The notes: generated by a model from the sequence alone, not told the origin. Counted from the stretch's first letter, positions 27,229-36,733 are shown. The stretch: 64,000 nucleotides of DNA from Photobacterium kagoshimensis (GCF_050337045.1 NZ_JAKJSO010000008.1:310001-374000), one strand, 5' to 3'. Made by a program: numbers and translations.

Positions 27229-27636
27229 TTCCCTAGCCTTTCATATTTTATATTTTTTACGCAATCTAGCGTATTTAATTGATGATTCGAATGATACAAG
27301 ATGCACAACACACGAACTACTAGGAAAAAATGACGAAATAAAATAAGTCGAGCTAGTTCACACTTTTAAAATTCCACCAAGATAAAAACACCATAAGATT
27401 TAACATTAACACCTCAACTTTGACTCATTTCTCATATCAACTCGCTGTAACACACTAAAACGTGTGTAGATTTCCACACATTCCCAATCAATAGCCTCAC
27501 ATTTCTGTTCTTCCAAACGCCGAATGAGCAACATGTAAGCATCAAGCTCTTAACATTATTTTTTGAAGGTGTATTATCCCTCATACTAAAAACGTATCAC
27601 GTTGCATGAAGCAATTAATAATAAAAGGAAGAAAGC
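27229..27636. other. Divergent promoter region: small basic protein and INDY-type transporter
   Basis: 408 AT-rich bases that must contain both promoters. No further gene was recognised; the ribosome site for the transporter (AAAGGAAG) is clear. Confidence 0.5.
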
Positions 27637-29007
27637 ATGACAGCCTTAACTCTCACTCTTAAAAAGTGGCTGTTTGACCGAAATAGTATGATATTACTTG
27701 CCGATATCGCCTTATTCGCTATTTTGTTCAACACCCTACCCTTTGAAAAAGATGTTGTCGTCGGCCTTAGTATTCTCGTTTTTGTCGCAGTACTTTGGCT
27801 AACCGAAGCAGTACATGTCAGTATTACTGCTATTTTGGTGCCTATTCTGGCGGTGGGATTTGGCATTTTCCAAACGCCTCAAGCACTAAGCAATTTTTCA
27901 AACCCAATTATATTTCTGTTCCTTGGGGGCTTTGCACTTGCAGCAGCACTTCACAAACAAGAATTAGATAAAGCCATTGCCGACAAGGTACTTCTTATCG
28001 CGAAGGGTCGCATGTCTGTGGCTGTCTTCATGCTATTTGGTGTAACCGCTTTCTTGTCTATGTGGATCAGTAACACGGCGACAACAGCCATGATGCTGCC
28101 ACTTGTGCTAGGCGTACTAAATAAGGTAAACGCAAAAAGTGAACGCAGTACTTACGTGTTTGTTCTGCTGGGCCTTGCTTACTGTGCAAGTATCGGTGGT
28201 ATCGCGACCGTTGTTGGTAGCCCACCGAATGCCATCGCTGCAGCTGAAGTTGGCTTGAGCTTCACTGAATGGATGTCATTTGGTTTACCGATTGCACTCA
28301 TTTTACTGCCAATTACCGTTGCCCTACTTTATGTGATGCTTAAACCTAATCTTAATCACACCTTCGAGCTAGACCATAAACCCGTAGAGTGGAGCAACGG
28401 TAAACTGATTACGCTGGCTATTTTCGCTCTGACCGTTTCATGCTGGATTTTCAGTAAACCAATCAATGCCTTCTTAGGCGGGTTTAGTAAGTTCGATACG
28501 CTAGTCGCTCTAGGTGCAATCGTTTTGCTTGGCGCATCACGCGTTGTTGCTTGGAAAGACATTGAGAAATCAACAGACTGGGGTGTATTGTTGCTGTTTG
28601 GGGGCGGTATTTGTTTAAGCAACGTGCTTAAAGCGACAGGCACCAGTGTCTTCCTTGCACACAGCCTAAGTGGCTTTCTTGAGCAAGCGGGCTTATTCTT
28701 CACAATCCTTGTCGTTGCCGCCTTTGTGGTGTTCCTAACTGAGTTTGCAAGTAACACAGCCAGTGCTGCACTATTGGTTCCTGTATTTGCGACCGTTGCA
28801 GAAGCATTGGGCGTATCGCCTGTGGTTCTATCAGCGCTTATTGCTGTCGCGGCTTCATGTGCCTTCATGCTACCAGTCGCAACGCCACCAAATGCCATTG
28901 TATTTGGCTCTGGCCACATCAAACAAAGCGAGATGATGAAAGCCGGTATCTACCTCAACATCGCGTGTATTGGCGCCCTATCTACTTTTGCTTACTTATT
29001 CTGGTAA
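27637..29007 (+). CDS. Na+-coupled carboxylate transporter, SLC13/DASS family (VcINDY-like)
   Basis: A 456-residue inner-membrane symporter closely resembling V. cholerae INDY, including the start 'LKKWLFDRNSMILLADIALF'. The two Ser-Asn-Thr motifs that bind Na+ and substrate carboxylates are intact: S145-N146-T147 in 'SMWISNTATTAMM' and S372-N373-T374 in 'FASNTASAALLVP'. The partner loops 'VGSPPNAIAA' and 'ATPPNAIVFGSG' are also present. About eleven membrane segments plus two re-entrant hairpins are expected from the family. The likely substrates are C4-dicarboxylates such as succinate. It is transcribed alone, with a shared terminator after it. Confidence 0.9.
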   Translation: MTALTLTLKKWLFDRNSMILLADIALFAILFNTLPFEKDVVVGLSILVFVAVLWLTEAVHVSITAILVPILAVGFGIFQTPQALSNFSNPIIFLFLGGFALAAALHKQELDKAIADKVLLIAKGRMSVAVFMLFGVTAFLSMWISNTATTAMMLPLVLGVLNKVNAKSERSTYVFVLLGLAYCASIGGIATVVGSPPNAIAAAEVGLSFTEWMSFGLPIALILLPITVALLYVMLKPNLNHTFELDHKPVEWSNGKLITLAIFALTVSCWIFSKPINAFLGGFSKFDTLVALGAIVLLGASRVVAWKDIEKSTDWGVLLLFGGGICLSNVLKATGTSVFLAHSLSGFLEQAGLFFTILVVAAFVVFLTEFASNTASAALLVPVFATVAEALGVSPVVLSALIAVAASCAFMLPVATPPNAIVFGSGHIKQSEMMKAGIYLNIACIGALSTFAYLFW

Positions 29008-29045
29008 GACGCCGTCGCTCAATATGAGCAAAAAATAGAAAGTAC

Positions 29046-29080
29046 ATAAAAAGAAGCGGCCAGATGGTCGCTTCGTTTGT
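29046..29080. terminator. Bidirectional terminator between convergent genes
   Basis: A 9-bp stem (GAAGCGGCC / GGTCGCTTC, one G-T pair) flanked by AAAAA on the left and TTTGTTTG on the right. Confidence 0.8.
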
Positions 29081-29108
29081 TTGTCTACGTCTGTGTCGCT
29101 CACACTAT

Positions 29109-30098
29109 TTAGATGTCATCAGCTGGGTAGCGGACACCAATCACACCACGCGCATGCGTGATAATATTGCTGACGATACGCGTACGATTAAGGCCATCAT
29201 GCATAATGGTTTTATTTGCCACTAACTCAGCAAACACTTCTGCTTCGTATTGCATTGTATTGGGTACTTGATCGACCGATAACGCGAGTACTGGCTCATC
29301 TTTACGGTGCAGATCGACGGCCAAGCACTCAGAGATACCTTTCACCGTGATCGTCCCCTGTTCACCTTGCAGCTCACTTGGGATCACACCGTCACTGACT
29401 TTTGAGTGCGCAATCGTCACATCAAAATCTTGATAATGTAAAACCAAGGTACCATGCGCATCAACGCCAGAATCCAATAGTGCCCCTTGTGCGGTAAAGC
29501 TATTTGGCTCGCCAAACAGAGCAACCGCGGCACTTAATGGATAAATACCAATATCCATTAGCGAACCATTCGAAAAAACAGGATTAAAGGTATTTGGGTT
29601 CTCACCGTTTAAGTATTTTTGATAACGCGATGAGTATTGGCAGTAGGTTAAATAAACTTTCCGTAGTTTCCCTATTTTAGGTAGCGCTTTTTGCAATGCT
29701 ACAAAGTTAGGAGTGTATGGTGTTTTCATTGCTTCGAATAACACAACGTTATGCTGCTGAGCTAATTCAACAAGTTGTTCAACTTGCGCGATATTGGACG
29801 CTAAAGGCTTCTCACCAATAACATGCTTACCTTCTTTGATAAACAATGTAGCTTGCTCGGCATGTAACGAGTTCGGGCTCGCAATATAGACAGCATCAAT
29901 AGCATCACTGCTTGCTAACGCTTGCATGTCCTCAAAACAGGTTACTCCGTCGTATTTACTGGCAAACTCCTCGGCTTTTTCCATTGTCCGTGAATACACA
30001 GCTGTAAGTTTCATTTTTCCACGAGCATGGGCCCCTTGGATAAAGGTATCAGTAATCCAATTGGTGCCAATGACTGCAAATTTTACCATTACGTCCAT
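29109..30098 (-). CDS. Gfo/Idh/MocA family oxidoreductase
   Basis: A 329-residue NAD(P)-dependent dehydrogenase, substrate unknown. The N-terminal Rossmann fold begins 'KFAVIGTNWITDTFIQGA'; the family motif 'GEKPLASNIAQVEQLVELA' carries the EKP catalytic lysine. The C-terminal alpha/beta domain has 'GSLMDIGIYPLSAAVALFG', with the conserved D-x-G-x-Y-P pattern. It is cytoplasmic, on the strand opposite to both neighbours. ATG at 30098 has AAAGGA close by; an ATG at 30089 is the alternative and would start at 'MVKFAVIG'. Sugar or inositol dehydrogenation is typical of the family. Confidence 0.85.
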   Translation of the reverse strand: MDVMVKFAVIGTNWITDTFIQGAHARGKMKLTAVYSRTMEKAEEFASKYDGVTCFEDMQALASSDAIDAVYIASPNSLHAEQATLFIKEGKHVIGEKPLASNIAQVEQLVELAQQHNVVLFEAMKTPYTPNFVALQKALPKIGKLRKVYLTYCQYSSRYQKYLNGENPNTFNPVFSNGSLMDIGIYPLSAAVALFGEPNSFTAQGALLDSGVDAHGTLVLHYQDFDVTIAHSKVSDGVIPSELQGEQGTITVKGISECLAVDLHRKDEPVLALSVDQVPNTMQYEAEVFAELVANKTIMHDGLNRTRIVSNIITHARGVIGVRYPADDI

Positions 30099-30317
30099 AT
30101 TTCCTTTTATGCCAATATCGAAAGCTTTTGACCATTATACACGTATGCTTTATTGGCTTACAAAAGCCGTTCCAGCACACGCCCGTTTTAAACAAACACA
30201 CCATGACCTTTCATGGAAGTGTGCCATTGTTAGCAATTAGCGGCTTTGACGTTGCACATCTGTCTACTAGGGGTACTATGAATGCATAGATAACAATAAT
30301 GATAGGTACCACGCTAG

Positions 30318-31391
30318 ATGTATTACGCTGAAATTACAGGCTGGGGTAAATGCTTGCCACCCGCCGAACTTAATAACGAACTATTAAGCACATTTGTTGA
30401 TACCAGTGACGAATGGATTCAAACACGTACCGGCATTCAGTCTCGTCGCATCAGCCACGTTGATACGTCAAAACTTGCCGAAATTGCAGGGGCGCGAGCG
30501 CTTCAAACCGCAGGGCTTGATGCAAAAGACCTTGATTTGATCATTGTTGCTACTTGCTCACCTGACACGCTTATTCCGAATATTGCCTCCAAGGTTCAAT
30601 TAGACTTAGGCGCAACCAGAGCCGCCGCTTTTGATATGAATGCGGCCTGTACTGGCTTCCTATACGGTTTAGAAACCGCAACACGGATGATTCAAGCTGG
30701 TAACTACCAACATGTGCTGGTGATCGGTGCAGAGCGATTAAGCTGGTACCTGGACTGGAGCCAACGTGATACTGCAGTTTTATTTGGTGATGGCGCTGGC
30801 GCTGTCGTGCTAAGTAAAACAGATAAGCCGACGGGTTTATTACAAGCACAACTTGGTTGTGATGCGGAAGGACGTGATGTATTGGCTATTCCTAATTTTG
30901 GTACATCGATGGATCGCTTTAATCCTGATGCTGGTCACTTTACGTTTGATTTCATTGGGCGAGATATCTTCCGCCGCGCAGTACGCGGCATGGGTGCTGC
31001 TGCTAATATGGTGCTAGAGCGTGCAGCATTAAGTAGCGAAGAAATAGATGTCGTTATCCCCCACCAAGCCAATAAACGTATTATCGAAGCTTTATGTGAA
31101 CATGCCAAAATTCCGTTAGATAAAGCCTTCATCAACATCCACAAGTATGGCAATACATCAGCAGCGACCGTACCTATTGCCTTATGTGAAGCGGTAGAAG
31201 AAGGCCGCATTACGCCAAATAGTAAAATCTTATCTGCTGCATTTGGGGCTGGCTTAACATGGGGGGCCAGTGTGATTCAGTGGGGCCAACGTGTTACTCC
31301 AATTAATCAACCAACCGCTGAGCTACCACCTTGTACGCAGTCAGCAAAAGACTTACTTGAAAAATCGATTAAACACTGCACACAAAAGTAA
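30318..31391 (+). CDS. Beta-ketoacyl-ACP synthase III-like (FabH family)
   Basis: 357 residues. The full thiolase-fold triad is present: C111 in 'NAACTGFLYGL', H249 in 'VIPHQANKRI' and N279 in 'HKYGNTSAATVP'. The enzyme condenses an acyl-CoA primer with malonyl-ACP. It is longer than E. coli FabH (317) by a C-terminal extension and stands alone, outside any fab cluster, so it is probably a second copy with its own primer preference (some gammaproteobacteria use such enzymes for fatty-acid salvage or special lipids). Primer specificity is not decidable here. It ends in a very strong shared terminator. Confidence 0.85.
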   Translation: MYYAEITGWGKCLPPAELNNELLSTFVDTSDEWIQTRTGIQSRRISHVDTSKLAEIAGARALQTAGLDAKDLDLIIVATCSPDTLIPNIASKVQLDLGATRAAAFDMNAACTGFLYGLETATRMIQAGNYQHVLVIGAERLSWYLDWSQRDTAVLFGDGAGAVVLSKTDKPTGLLQAQLGCDAEGRDVLAIPNFGTSMDRFNPDAGHFTFDFIGRDIFRRAVRGMGAAANMVLERAALSSEEIDVVIPHQANKRIIEALCEHAKIPLDKAFINIHKYGNTSAATVPIALCEAVEEGRITPNSKILSAAFGAGLTWGASVIQWGQRVTPINQPTAELPPCTQSAKDLLEKSIKHCTQK

Positions 31392-31421
31392 GAACGGTTA
31401 CGAGAGACATCATTTGGTTCA

Positions 31422-31458
31422 AAAACGCCCATAGCCAATCGTTAGCTATGGGCGTTTT
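31422..31458. terminator. 14-bp bidirectional terminator
   Basis: A perfect 14-bp stem (AAAACGCCCATAGC and complement) with a 9-base loop between the convergent FabH-like and cyclase genes. A/T tails suit both strands. Confidence 0.92.
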
Positions 31459-31479
31459 CTAAATTATTGCTTCATTTCA

Positions 31480-32790
31480 CTATTGGCTAAGTGTCGCGTT
31501 TTCGCATACCACACAATTGCGACCACTTTGCTTTGCCACATACAAAGCCTTATCTGCTAATTTTATAACACTATCAATATCTTCATTTCCCAACTCTGCC
31601 ACGCCAAAACTGGCTGTTACCGTCATTGCGCTAGGCCAGGGGTAATTTGCCACAATATCACGCAGTAATTCGGCTAAGCCTGCCGCCCCCTCCCGCGTAG
31701 TTGCAGGACAGAATAAAACAAATTCCTCCCCGCCCCAACGAACTAAGACATCGGATTGTCGGATCCGCTGCTTGATCAAAGCCACAAAACACCGAAGTAC
31801 TTCGTCACCAGCTTCATGGCCAAAGTTATCATTAATCGCTTTAAAATGATCGATGTCCATATAGATCACCGAAAACGGCTGAACGTTCGTTTTAGCATGC
31901 TCAACCAGTTCCGCTAAATAGCGTTCAATTACATTACGGTTATTCGCCCCAGTCAAAGCATCGGTGTAAGCTAGTGCCTCTACTTCTTGTGCCTGCTGAT
32001 ATAAATGCTGATTTGCACGGCGTAAACGTAACGATTTAGTTCTGATCTCATTCAAGACGCTACGTAACTGAAAGTGCTCTGATACTAGATACACAATGGC
32101 AAAAACAACCCACAATAATAGCAACAGCTTCATCAGGTTCGCTTCTGAAATCCACTTGCCATAAAAAACGAGTTCGTTAAGTTGAATCGTATAAGTGCCC
32201 TCTTGAACATAGCTGCCAGTGGCAATTTCAATAGAGGTAACATGGTTAAACTGTGGGCCTGATTTTTCTATCGGCACGCTATAATCAGCAATCCACCAAG
32301 ACAAGACTTGAAAAGATCGTAACGGAATAACTTGCAGCCCATCTTTCACCCTTGGGGTAAATTCAACCGCGTTAAACTTATGAGAGACTGGATCATCGGG
32401 TGACGAGTAACTCGGATCATAATTACGCAGATAAATACGTAACCGCTCATTTTCTACAGGGGTAAGATAATCGACATCAATCCCAATTGAATGGAAGCGG
32501 CTGAGATCGATCCCTACTCCATCAGCAACAAGATCTATCGCTATTTCACAAAATGGCCACTTGGCTTGATTCACAATCCGGCAGGTTAAGGTTGTTTGCT
32601 GAGGGGAGATAGAAATGTCAGTCACCGAGGCACCGCCTTGGCTTTTATCGTCAATAGCAGAATATTCAGCAGTTGCAGGTGAAATCACCAACTTGCGATC
32701 GGCGCCTCCCAAATAGTGCCAGGCCATCGCTGATATAGAAATGACAATTAAAAGTAAAATTGATAACCGATGCATCCTTGCTGCAACCAT
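31480..32790 (-). CDS. Membrane diguanylate cyclase with periplasmic sensor region
   Basis: 436 residues. Membrane segments lie at about 8-27 and 218-237, framing a ~190-residue periplasmic domain that is beta-rich and of unrecognised ligand type. A short coiled linker (about 240-272) leads to a GGDEF domain with 'DALTGANNRN', 'YMDIDHFKAINDNFGH' and active GGEEF at 353-357. The inhibitory RxxD site is present (R344-D347, five residues before GGEEF), so product feedback is expected. It should make cyclic di-GMP from GTP in response to a periplasmic signal. There is no EAL domain. It is in line with rhlE upstream but separated by 160 bases and a terminator. Confidence 0.9.
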   Translation of the reverse strand: MVAARMHRLSILLLIVISISAMAWHYLGGADRKLVISPATAEYSAIDDKSQGGASVTDISISPQQTTLTCRIVNQAKWPFCEIAIDLVADGVGIDLSRFHSIGIDVDYLTPVENERLRIYLRNYDPSYSSPDDPVSHKFNAVEFTPRVKDGLQVIPLRSFQVLSWWIADYSVPIEKSGPQFNHVTSIEIATGSYVQEGTYTIQLNELVFYGKWISEANLMKLLLLLWVVFAIVYLVSEHFQLRSVLNEIRTKSLRLRRANQHLYQQAQEVEALAYTDALTGANNRNVIERYLAELVEHAKTNVQPFSVIYMDIDHFKAINDNFGHEAGDEVLRCFVALIKQRIRQSDVLVRWGGEEFVLFCPATTREGAAGLAELLRDIVANYPWPSAMTVTASFGVAELGNEDIDSVIKLADKALYVAKQSGRNCVVCENATLSQ

Positions 32791-32900
32791 ACTTTTAGCT
32801 ACTTGTTAAATACTGATTCTAAATTAACAAACCACATAATAGGCAACAAGAACTAATTTTCCTTCAATAAATAATCTGTAACCAAGTCGATAAAATTCGA

Positions 32901-32927
32901 AAAAAGCCAGATTTAATCTGGCTTTTT
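32901..32927. terminator. Terminator of rhlE (bidirectional form)
   Basis: A 10-bp stem (AAAAAGCCAG / CTGGCTTTTT) with a 7-base loop just beyond the rhlE stop. Confidence 0.88.
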
Positions 32928-32953
32928 GAGTCAAAAGATGAGCAATCGGTTTA

Positions 32954-34210
32954 TTATCTTCTTGAAGTATTACGTCCGCGGTTCTTGTGGATTTTAGACT
33001 TGGCTTTGGCACGACGCTTCTCTGACGAGCGGCCTCGGCGTAAATGATCAGGCGCTTGAATAGTCGGATCGGGTTCATAACCTTCTAGCCACTCTTGCGG
33101 TAAGCGTTTATCAAGCAAATCTTCAATCGCACGCAGTAGTGGCTCTTCATCAACACTCATCAGTGACACCGCACGACCTGTCAGCCCAGCACGACCAGTA
33201 CGACCAATGCGGTGAACGTAATCTTCCGCTTTAAATGGCATATCGAAATTCACGACATAGCCAAGCTGCTCGATATCCAAACCACGGGCGGCAACATCGG
33301 TCGCAATCAATGCACGTACTTTACCTGTTTTGAATTCTTCCAGCGCTCGCTGTCGTGCACCTTGGCTTTTGTCACCATTAATTGATGCCGCTTTAATACC
33401 ATCAAGTCCCAGCTCTTTCGCTAGCTCATCAGACCCTTGCTTGGTGCGTGTAAACACCAATACTTGCTGCCAATTACGTGAGCCAATAAGGTAAGACAAT
33501 AATTCACGCTTACGGTGCTTATCCACTGGGTGAACAATTTGCTCAACCGTATCAGCGGCACTGTTTGACGGTGTCACTTCAATTAATGTCGGCTCTTCAA
33601 GAATAGAATAAGCGAGGTCTTTCACTTGCTTACCGAATGTCGCAGAGAAAAAGAGTGTCTGACGTTCATTTTTAATACGCTTCATAATGCGTTTAATATC
33701 AACAATGAAGCCCATATCCAGCATACGATCCGCTTCATCAAGCACAAAGTATTCAATCTTAGATAAATCAACAGTGCCCACGTGCGCGTGATCAATCAAG
33801 CGACCTGGCGTCGCAACCAGAATATCAACGCCCGCTTGTAAAGCTTTTACCTGAACATTCATGCTGGTGCCGCCATAAGCAACCGCCACTTTTAATTCAG
33901 TGTGCTTGCTATAGGTGATTAAGCTATCAAAAACTTGCTGCGCTAATTCGCGGGTTGGCGTTAATACCAGAGCGCGTACCGTCGGGCGACCTGCCGCAGA
34001 AACTGGCGCTGGTTTTTCTAACATTTGATGTAACAAAGGCAGACCAAACGCAGCGGTTTTACCTGTGCCTGTTTGTGCCCCAGCCATAATGTCTTTTCCT
34101 GCAAGTACATGAGGAATGGCTTGTTGCTGTACTGGCGTTGGTGTTTGAAAGCCAAGCTCATCGATTGCTTTCAATAACTGAGGATGAAGCGCCAAAGCGT
34201 GGAATGACAT
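32954..34210 (-). CDS. rhlE: DEAD-box RNA helicase RhlE
   Basis: 418 residues with all DEAD-box motifs in order: Q motif 'GFQTPTPVQQQAI', 'AGAQTGTGKTAAF', 'LTPTRELAQQV', 'ATPGRLIDH', 'VLDEADRMLDMGF', 'FFSATF', 'FTRTKQGSDEL' and 'YVHRIGRTGRAG'. A short basic tail (Arg/Lys-rich, 'RRGRSSEKRRAKAKSK') follows. RhlE-type helicases remodel ribosome precursors and structured RNA. It is cytoplasmic. It is on the same strand as nagK but has its own region and terminator. Assignment within the RhlE/SrmB/DbpA group favours RhlE on motif context. Confidence 0.88.
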   Translation of the reverse strand: MSFHALALHPQLLKAIDELGFQTPTPVQQQAIPHVLAGKDIMAGAQTGTGKTAAFGLPLLHQMLEKPAPVSAAGRPTVRALVLTPTRELAQQVFDSLITYSKHTELKVAVAYGGTSMNVQVKALQAGVDILVATPGRLIDHAHVGTVDLSKIEYFVLDEADRMLDMGFIVDIKRIMKRIKNERQTLFFSATFGKQVKDLAYSILEEPTLIEVTPSNSAADTVEQIVHPVDKHRKRELLSYLIGSRNWQQVLVFTRTKQGSDELAKELGLDGIKAASINGDKSQGARQRALEEFKTGKVRALIATDVAARGLDIEQLGYVVNFDMPFKAEDYVHRIGRTGRAGLTGRAVSLMSVDEEPLLRAIEDLLDKRLPQEWLEGYEPDPTIQAPDHLRRGRSSEKRRAKAKSKIHKNRGRNTSRR

Positions 34211-34289
34211 TATGTTTACCTGTGACTATGTTGAAGAGCGCGCATAGTAACAGCGTGAGATAAGAGAAGAAATAGTAGAAATGAAATAT

Positions 34290-34320
34290 CCGAAGCCTAT
34301 TGACCAAGGCTTCGGTTCTT
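34290..34320. terminator. Hairpin between nagK and rhlE
   Basis: A 9-bp stem (CCGAAGCCT / AGGCTTCGG). The best T-rich tail is on the plus strand; on the minus strand the tail is only ATATTTC, so its strength for nagK is uncertain. Confidence 0.6.
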
Positions 34321-34339
34321 TAGCACTTTCACAAGCAGA

Positions 34340-35248
34340 TTAAGCGATATTTAAGAATGCAGCACCGCGTACACCACCTGAATCACCGTGCTTTGCTTTA
34401 ATGATTTTAGGCACACGCGCAACTGACAATAAGTGCTTAGCAATACGCTTAGGTAATTCTTGGTACAGAAGCTCAAAGTTTGATAAACCGCCACCTAATA
34501 CAACCACGTGAGGATCTAGCCCTGTAAATAGATTCGCTAAACAAATTGCAAGTAGCTCAAGAAAACGATCTACGTGCTCAACTGCTTTTTCATCACCAGC
34601 TTCGTAGTGCTTAATAATCTCAATCGCTTTTAGTTTCTCACCGTAGTAATGCGCGTAAAGCAATTCGAAACCACGACCTGATAGATAATTATCAATGCAA
34701 CCTTTGTTATCACAACCACAGGTCAGTAAAGGTGCTTTTTCGCCAAGGTGGAACCACGCATCGATAGGCATACGGGTATGACCAAGCTCACCCGCAACAT
34801 GGTTCATGCCGGAAAAGACATGGCCGTCATACACTAAACCACCACCAAAACCAGTACCTAAAATAAGACCTAAGACAGATTTTTCACCTTGTAGTGATTC
34901 ATCCCACGCTTCTGATAACGCAAAACAGTTCGCATCATTATCGATGTTTACGCTACGACCTAGCTTAGACTCTAAATCTTTACGTAAGAAACGACCTTTC
35001 GCAGCAGGAATATTAGAGGTAAGTACAGAGCCATCACGCGCATCTTCCATACCCGGAAGACCAAGCCCAACCAGTCCTTCACAGCCAAACTCTTGGTCTG
35101 CTTTTTTGATCAGTTCAACAATGGTATCAACTAACTTGTCGTAGTCATCCCCTGGGGTTGGTACGCGCTCAGTCGCGACGCGTTCTAGTTTTTCATTAAA
35201 TGCGCCAAACTCAATTTTCGTCCCACCTACATCAAACCCGTAGTACAT
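34340..35248 (-). CDS. nagK: N-acetylglucosamine kinase
   Basis: A 302-residue ROK-family sugar kinase matching E. coli NagK. It phosphorylates GlcNAc to GlcNAc-6-P, for example from chitin or cell-wall recycling. Motifs: 'YYGFDVGGTKIEFGAF' (ATP phosphate loop), 'DNDANCFALSEAWDE' with the catalytic aspartate, 'GTGFGGGLVYDG', 'GELGHTRMP' and the ROK zinc motif 'CGCDNKGCIDNYLSGRG'. ATG 35248 is chosen: GGGAG lies before it and E. coli NagK starts 'MYYGFD'; the frame is open for nine more codons upstream. It is cytoplasmic. The secreted chitinase at 6-8 kb could feed it indirectly. Confidence 0.92.
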   Translation of the reverse strand: MYYGFDVGGTKIEFGAFNEKLERVATERVPTPGDDYDKLVDTIVELIKKADQEFGCEGLVGLGLPGMEDARDGSVLTSNIPAAKGRFLRKDLESKLGRSVNIDNDANCFALSEAWDESLQGEKSVLGLILGTGFGGGLVYDGHVFSGMNHVAGELGHTRMPIDAWFHLGEKAPLLTCGCDNKGCIDNYLSGRGFELLYAHYYGEKLKAIEIIKHYEAGDEKAVEHVDRFLELLAICLANLFTGLDPHVVVLGGGLSNFELLYQELPKRIAKHLLSVARVPKIIKAKHGDSGGVRGAAFLNIA

Positions 35249-35490
35249 CCTGTTCTCCCAAGAAAAAATAATCAAAAAATCAAACTAAAAAAATTATCCA
35301 CACTTCTACACCTACAGACTGTGATGTAAACCAAATTTAAGTGGCAATTCACTAGTAACGGCTCGCGTTTGTTGAAAGAAACAGCAAGTTATTACATTTT
35401 TTGATTGATAAGCCCTAAAATCTCACATTATCACGCTACTTTAGCTGAATAAATGCACAATAATCATGCGCTAACATATTGAAATATATG

Positions 35491-36213
35491 TTATACCCTT
35501 CGGGATTGGTATGTTTTTAAATCATTCAGTGCTTTTGCATCTGGTAACTGCCGATTCATCTTGCCTGTGATGTAGTGTTCACGGAATACATCAAACCATA
35601 GATCTAAGGTTTCAGCATTATTTTGCTCACCAAATACATCAATAATACGCGCAGCAACTTCAGCGGTTCCAAGCTGATTTTCTTTCGATGCAACACGAAC
35701 GGTATAACGCGACGGTTTCTCTGGGTTAATCGACATCACAGGGTACTTATTCAAGTACGGGCTCTTACGGAACATCTTCTTCGCTTCCGCCCAACTACCG
35801 TCAAGCATAATGAATAGCGGGCGTTTCCCAGTTTCAAGTTGAACATCACTAACCACACGATCAGGAGTCGCGTATTCTTCAGGAAAAATCACGTACGGTT
35901 GCCATTGTGGATCATCCAGTAATGCCAGCATCTCAGGGTTAGGTTCAGTGCGAGACCAAATATAGGCGAATGTGTCTTGGAATAGATCCGCAATTAAGCG
36001 GCCAGTGTTGCTAGGCTTAAGTACTTCATCATCGTACATAACCAATAAAAATGCGGCATTCGATTCAATAATAGGTTTATGACTACAAATACATAAGTGA
36101 GGACGCAACATACAGTGACGGCAACGCTCCACTTTCGCACCACGGGCACGGAATGGACGGGTCGAACGCGCAAGGCGTTCTTCATAGAGTTCATGGACAG
36201 CGTGAATGCGCAT
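35491..36213 (-). CDS. tapT: tRNA-uridine aminocarboxypropyltransferase (DTW domain)
   Basis: 240 residues matching E. coli TapT (YfiP). The enzyme adds a 3-amino-3-carboxypropyl group to uridine 47 in the tRNA variable loop, using S-adenosylmethionine. The N-terminal Cys cluster C31, C34, C41, C43 ('CRHCMLRPHLCIC') may bind zinc. The core reads 'KPSNTGRLIADLFQDTF', 'IWSRTEPNPE' and the DTW-region motif 'IMLDGSWAEAKKMFRKSPYL'. It is cytoplasmic. The start agrees with E. coli. A complete terminator-like hairpin lies only 22 bases upstream of the ATG. Confidence 0.88.
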   Translation of the reverse strand: MRIHAVHELYEERLARSTRPFRARGAKVERCRHCMLRPHLCICSHKPIIESNAAFLLVMYDDEVLKPSNTGRLIADLFQDTFAYIWSRTEPNPEMLALLDDPQWQPYVIFPEEYATPDRVVSDVQLETGKRPLFIMLDGSWAEAKKMFRKSPYLNKYPVMSINPEKPSRYTVRVASKENQLGTAEVAARIIDVFGEQNNAETLDLWFDVFREHYITGKMNRQLPDAKALNDLKTYQSRRV

Positions 36214-36234
36214 ATTGCAGTTAACCTTAAACGA

Positions 36235-36260
36235 AAAAACGCCAGCATTGTACTGGCGTT
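36235..36260 (-). terminator. Terminator-like hairpin in the tapT leader
   Basis: On the minus strand an 8-bp stem (AACGCCAG / CTGGCGTT) is followed by a run of six T, ending 22 bases before the tapT ATG. It may be an attenuator or the end of an upstream transcript. Confidence 0.7.
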
Positions 36261-36340
36261 AAGCTAAGTTGCAATAGCACTATTTATTGGGGAAACATTA
36301 TGATTGCTACCAACTTGCTCTAATAGCAGAAATCAGGCAA

Positions 36341-36364
36341 TAAAAAAGGTGGAATCAATCCACC
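36341..36364 (-). terminator. Terminator of the DUF3802 gene
   Basis: A 6-bp stem (GGTGGA / TCCACC) with T run on the minus strand, 31 bases after the stop. Confidence 0.75.
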
Positions 36365-36394
36365 CTTCTCACTTTTCTTAATGCATAGCTACAA

Positions 36395-36733
36395 CTACTG
36401 ACTAATCGCGCTATCAAATAGGTTCTTCACCAAACCTACGTAATCTTCAAGAAAAGTAATTTGTTCGTTGGTCGGACAGCGTGTCCATGCACCAGCAAGT
36501 ACCTCACTTAGATCATCAACAACAGCATCAGCTTCTTGCATCAGTTTAAAGCGTAAGTCTTGCTCAATATCCGGGTTCTGGCTAAATACAACCATAAGGT
36601 TAGACGCGACCATATCTGTCACAACATCTTCCACTGTTTCAGTACAAGTATCCGTGTTTACATTTTCGAATAACGACAGGTGCTCGGTAAAATATTCTAT
36701 CAGTGCCAAGTAACCTTCAGATTCAACAACCAT
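36395..36733 (-). CDS. DUF3802 family protein
   Basis: 112 residues, acidic and all helical. It resembles the DUF3802 family of Vibrionaceae and Shewanellaceae ('SEGYLALIEYFTEHLSLFE', 'VVTDMVASNLMVVFSQNPD'), a match made from memory. There is no signal peptide; it has two Cys of no obvious motif. Function is unknown. Its own terminator follows, so it is transcribed alone. Confidence 0.65.
   Translation of the reverse strand: MVVESEGYLALIEYFTEHLSLFENVNTDTCTETVEDVVTDMVASNLMVVFSQNPDIEQDLRFKLMQEADAVVDDLSEVLAGAWTRCPTNEQITFLEDYVGLVKNLFDSAISQ

Noticed and set aside
28356..28922. 188-codon minus-strand frame
   Set aside because: It lies fully inside the INDY-type transporter gene on the other strand, has Ala/Thr/Ser-biased composition expected from an antisense frame, and lacks a ribosome site.
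32824..33078. 84-codon minus-strand frame
   Set aside because: Overlaps the rhlE 3' end in another frame and runs through its terminator; no family pattern.
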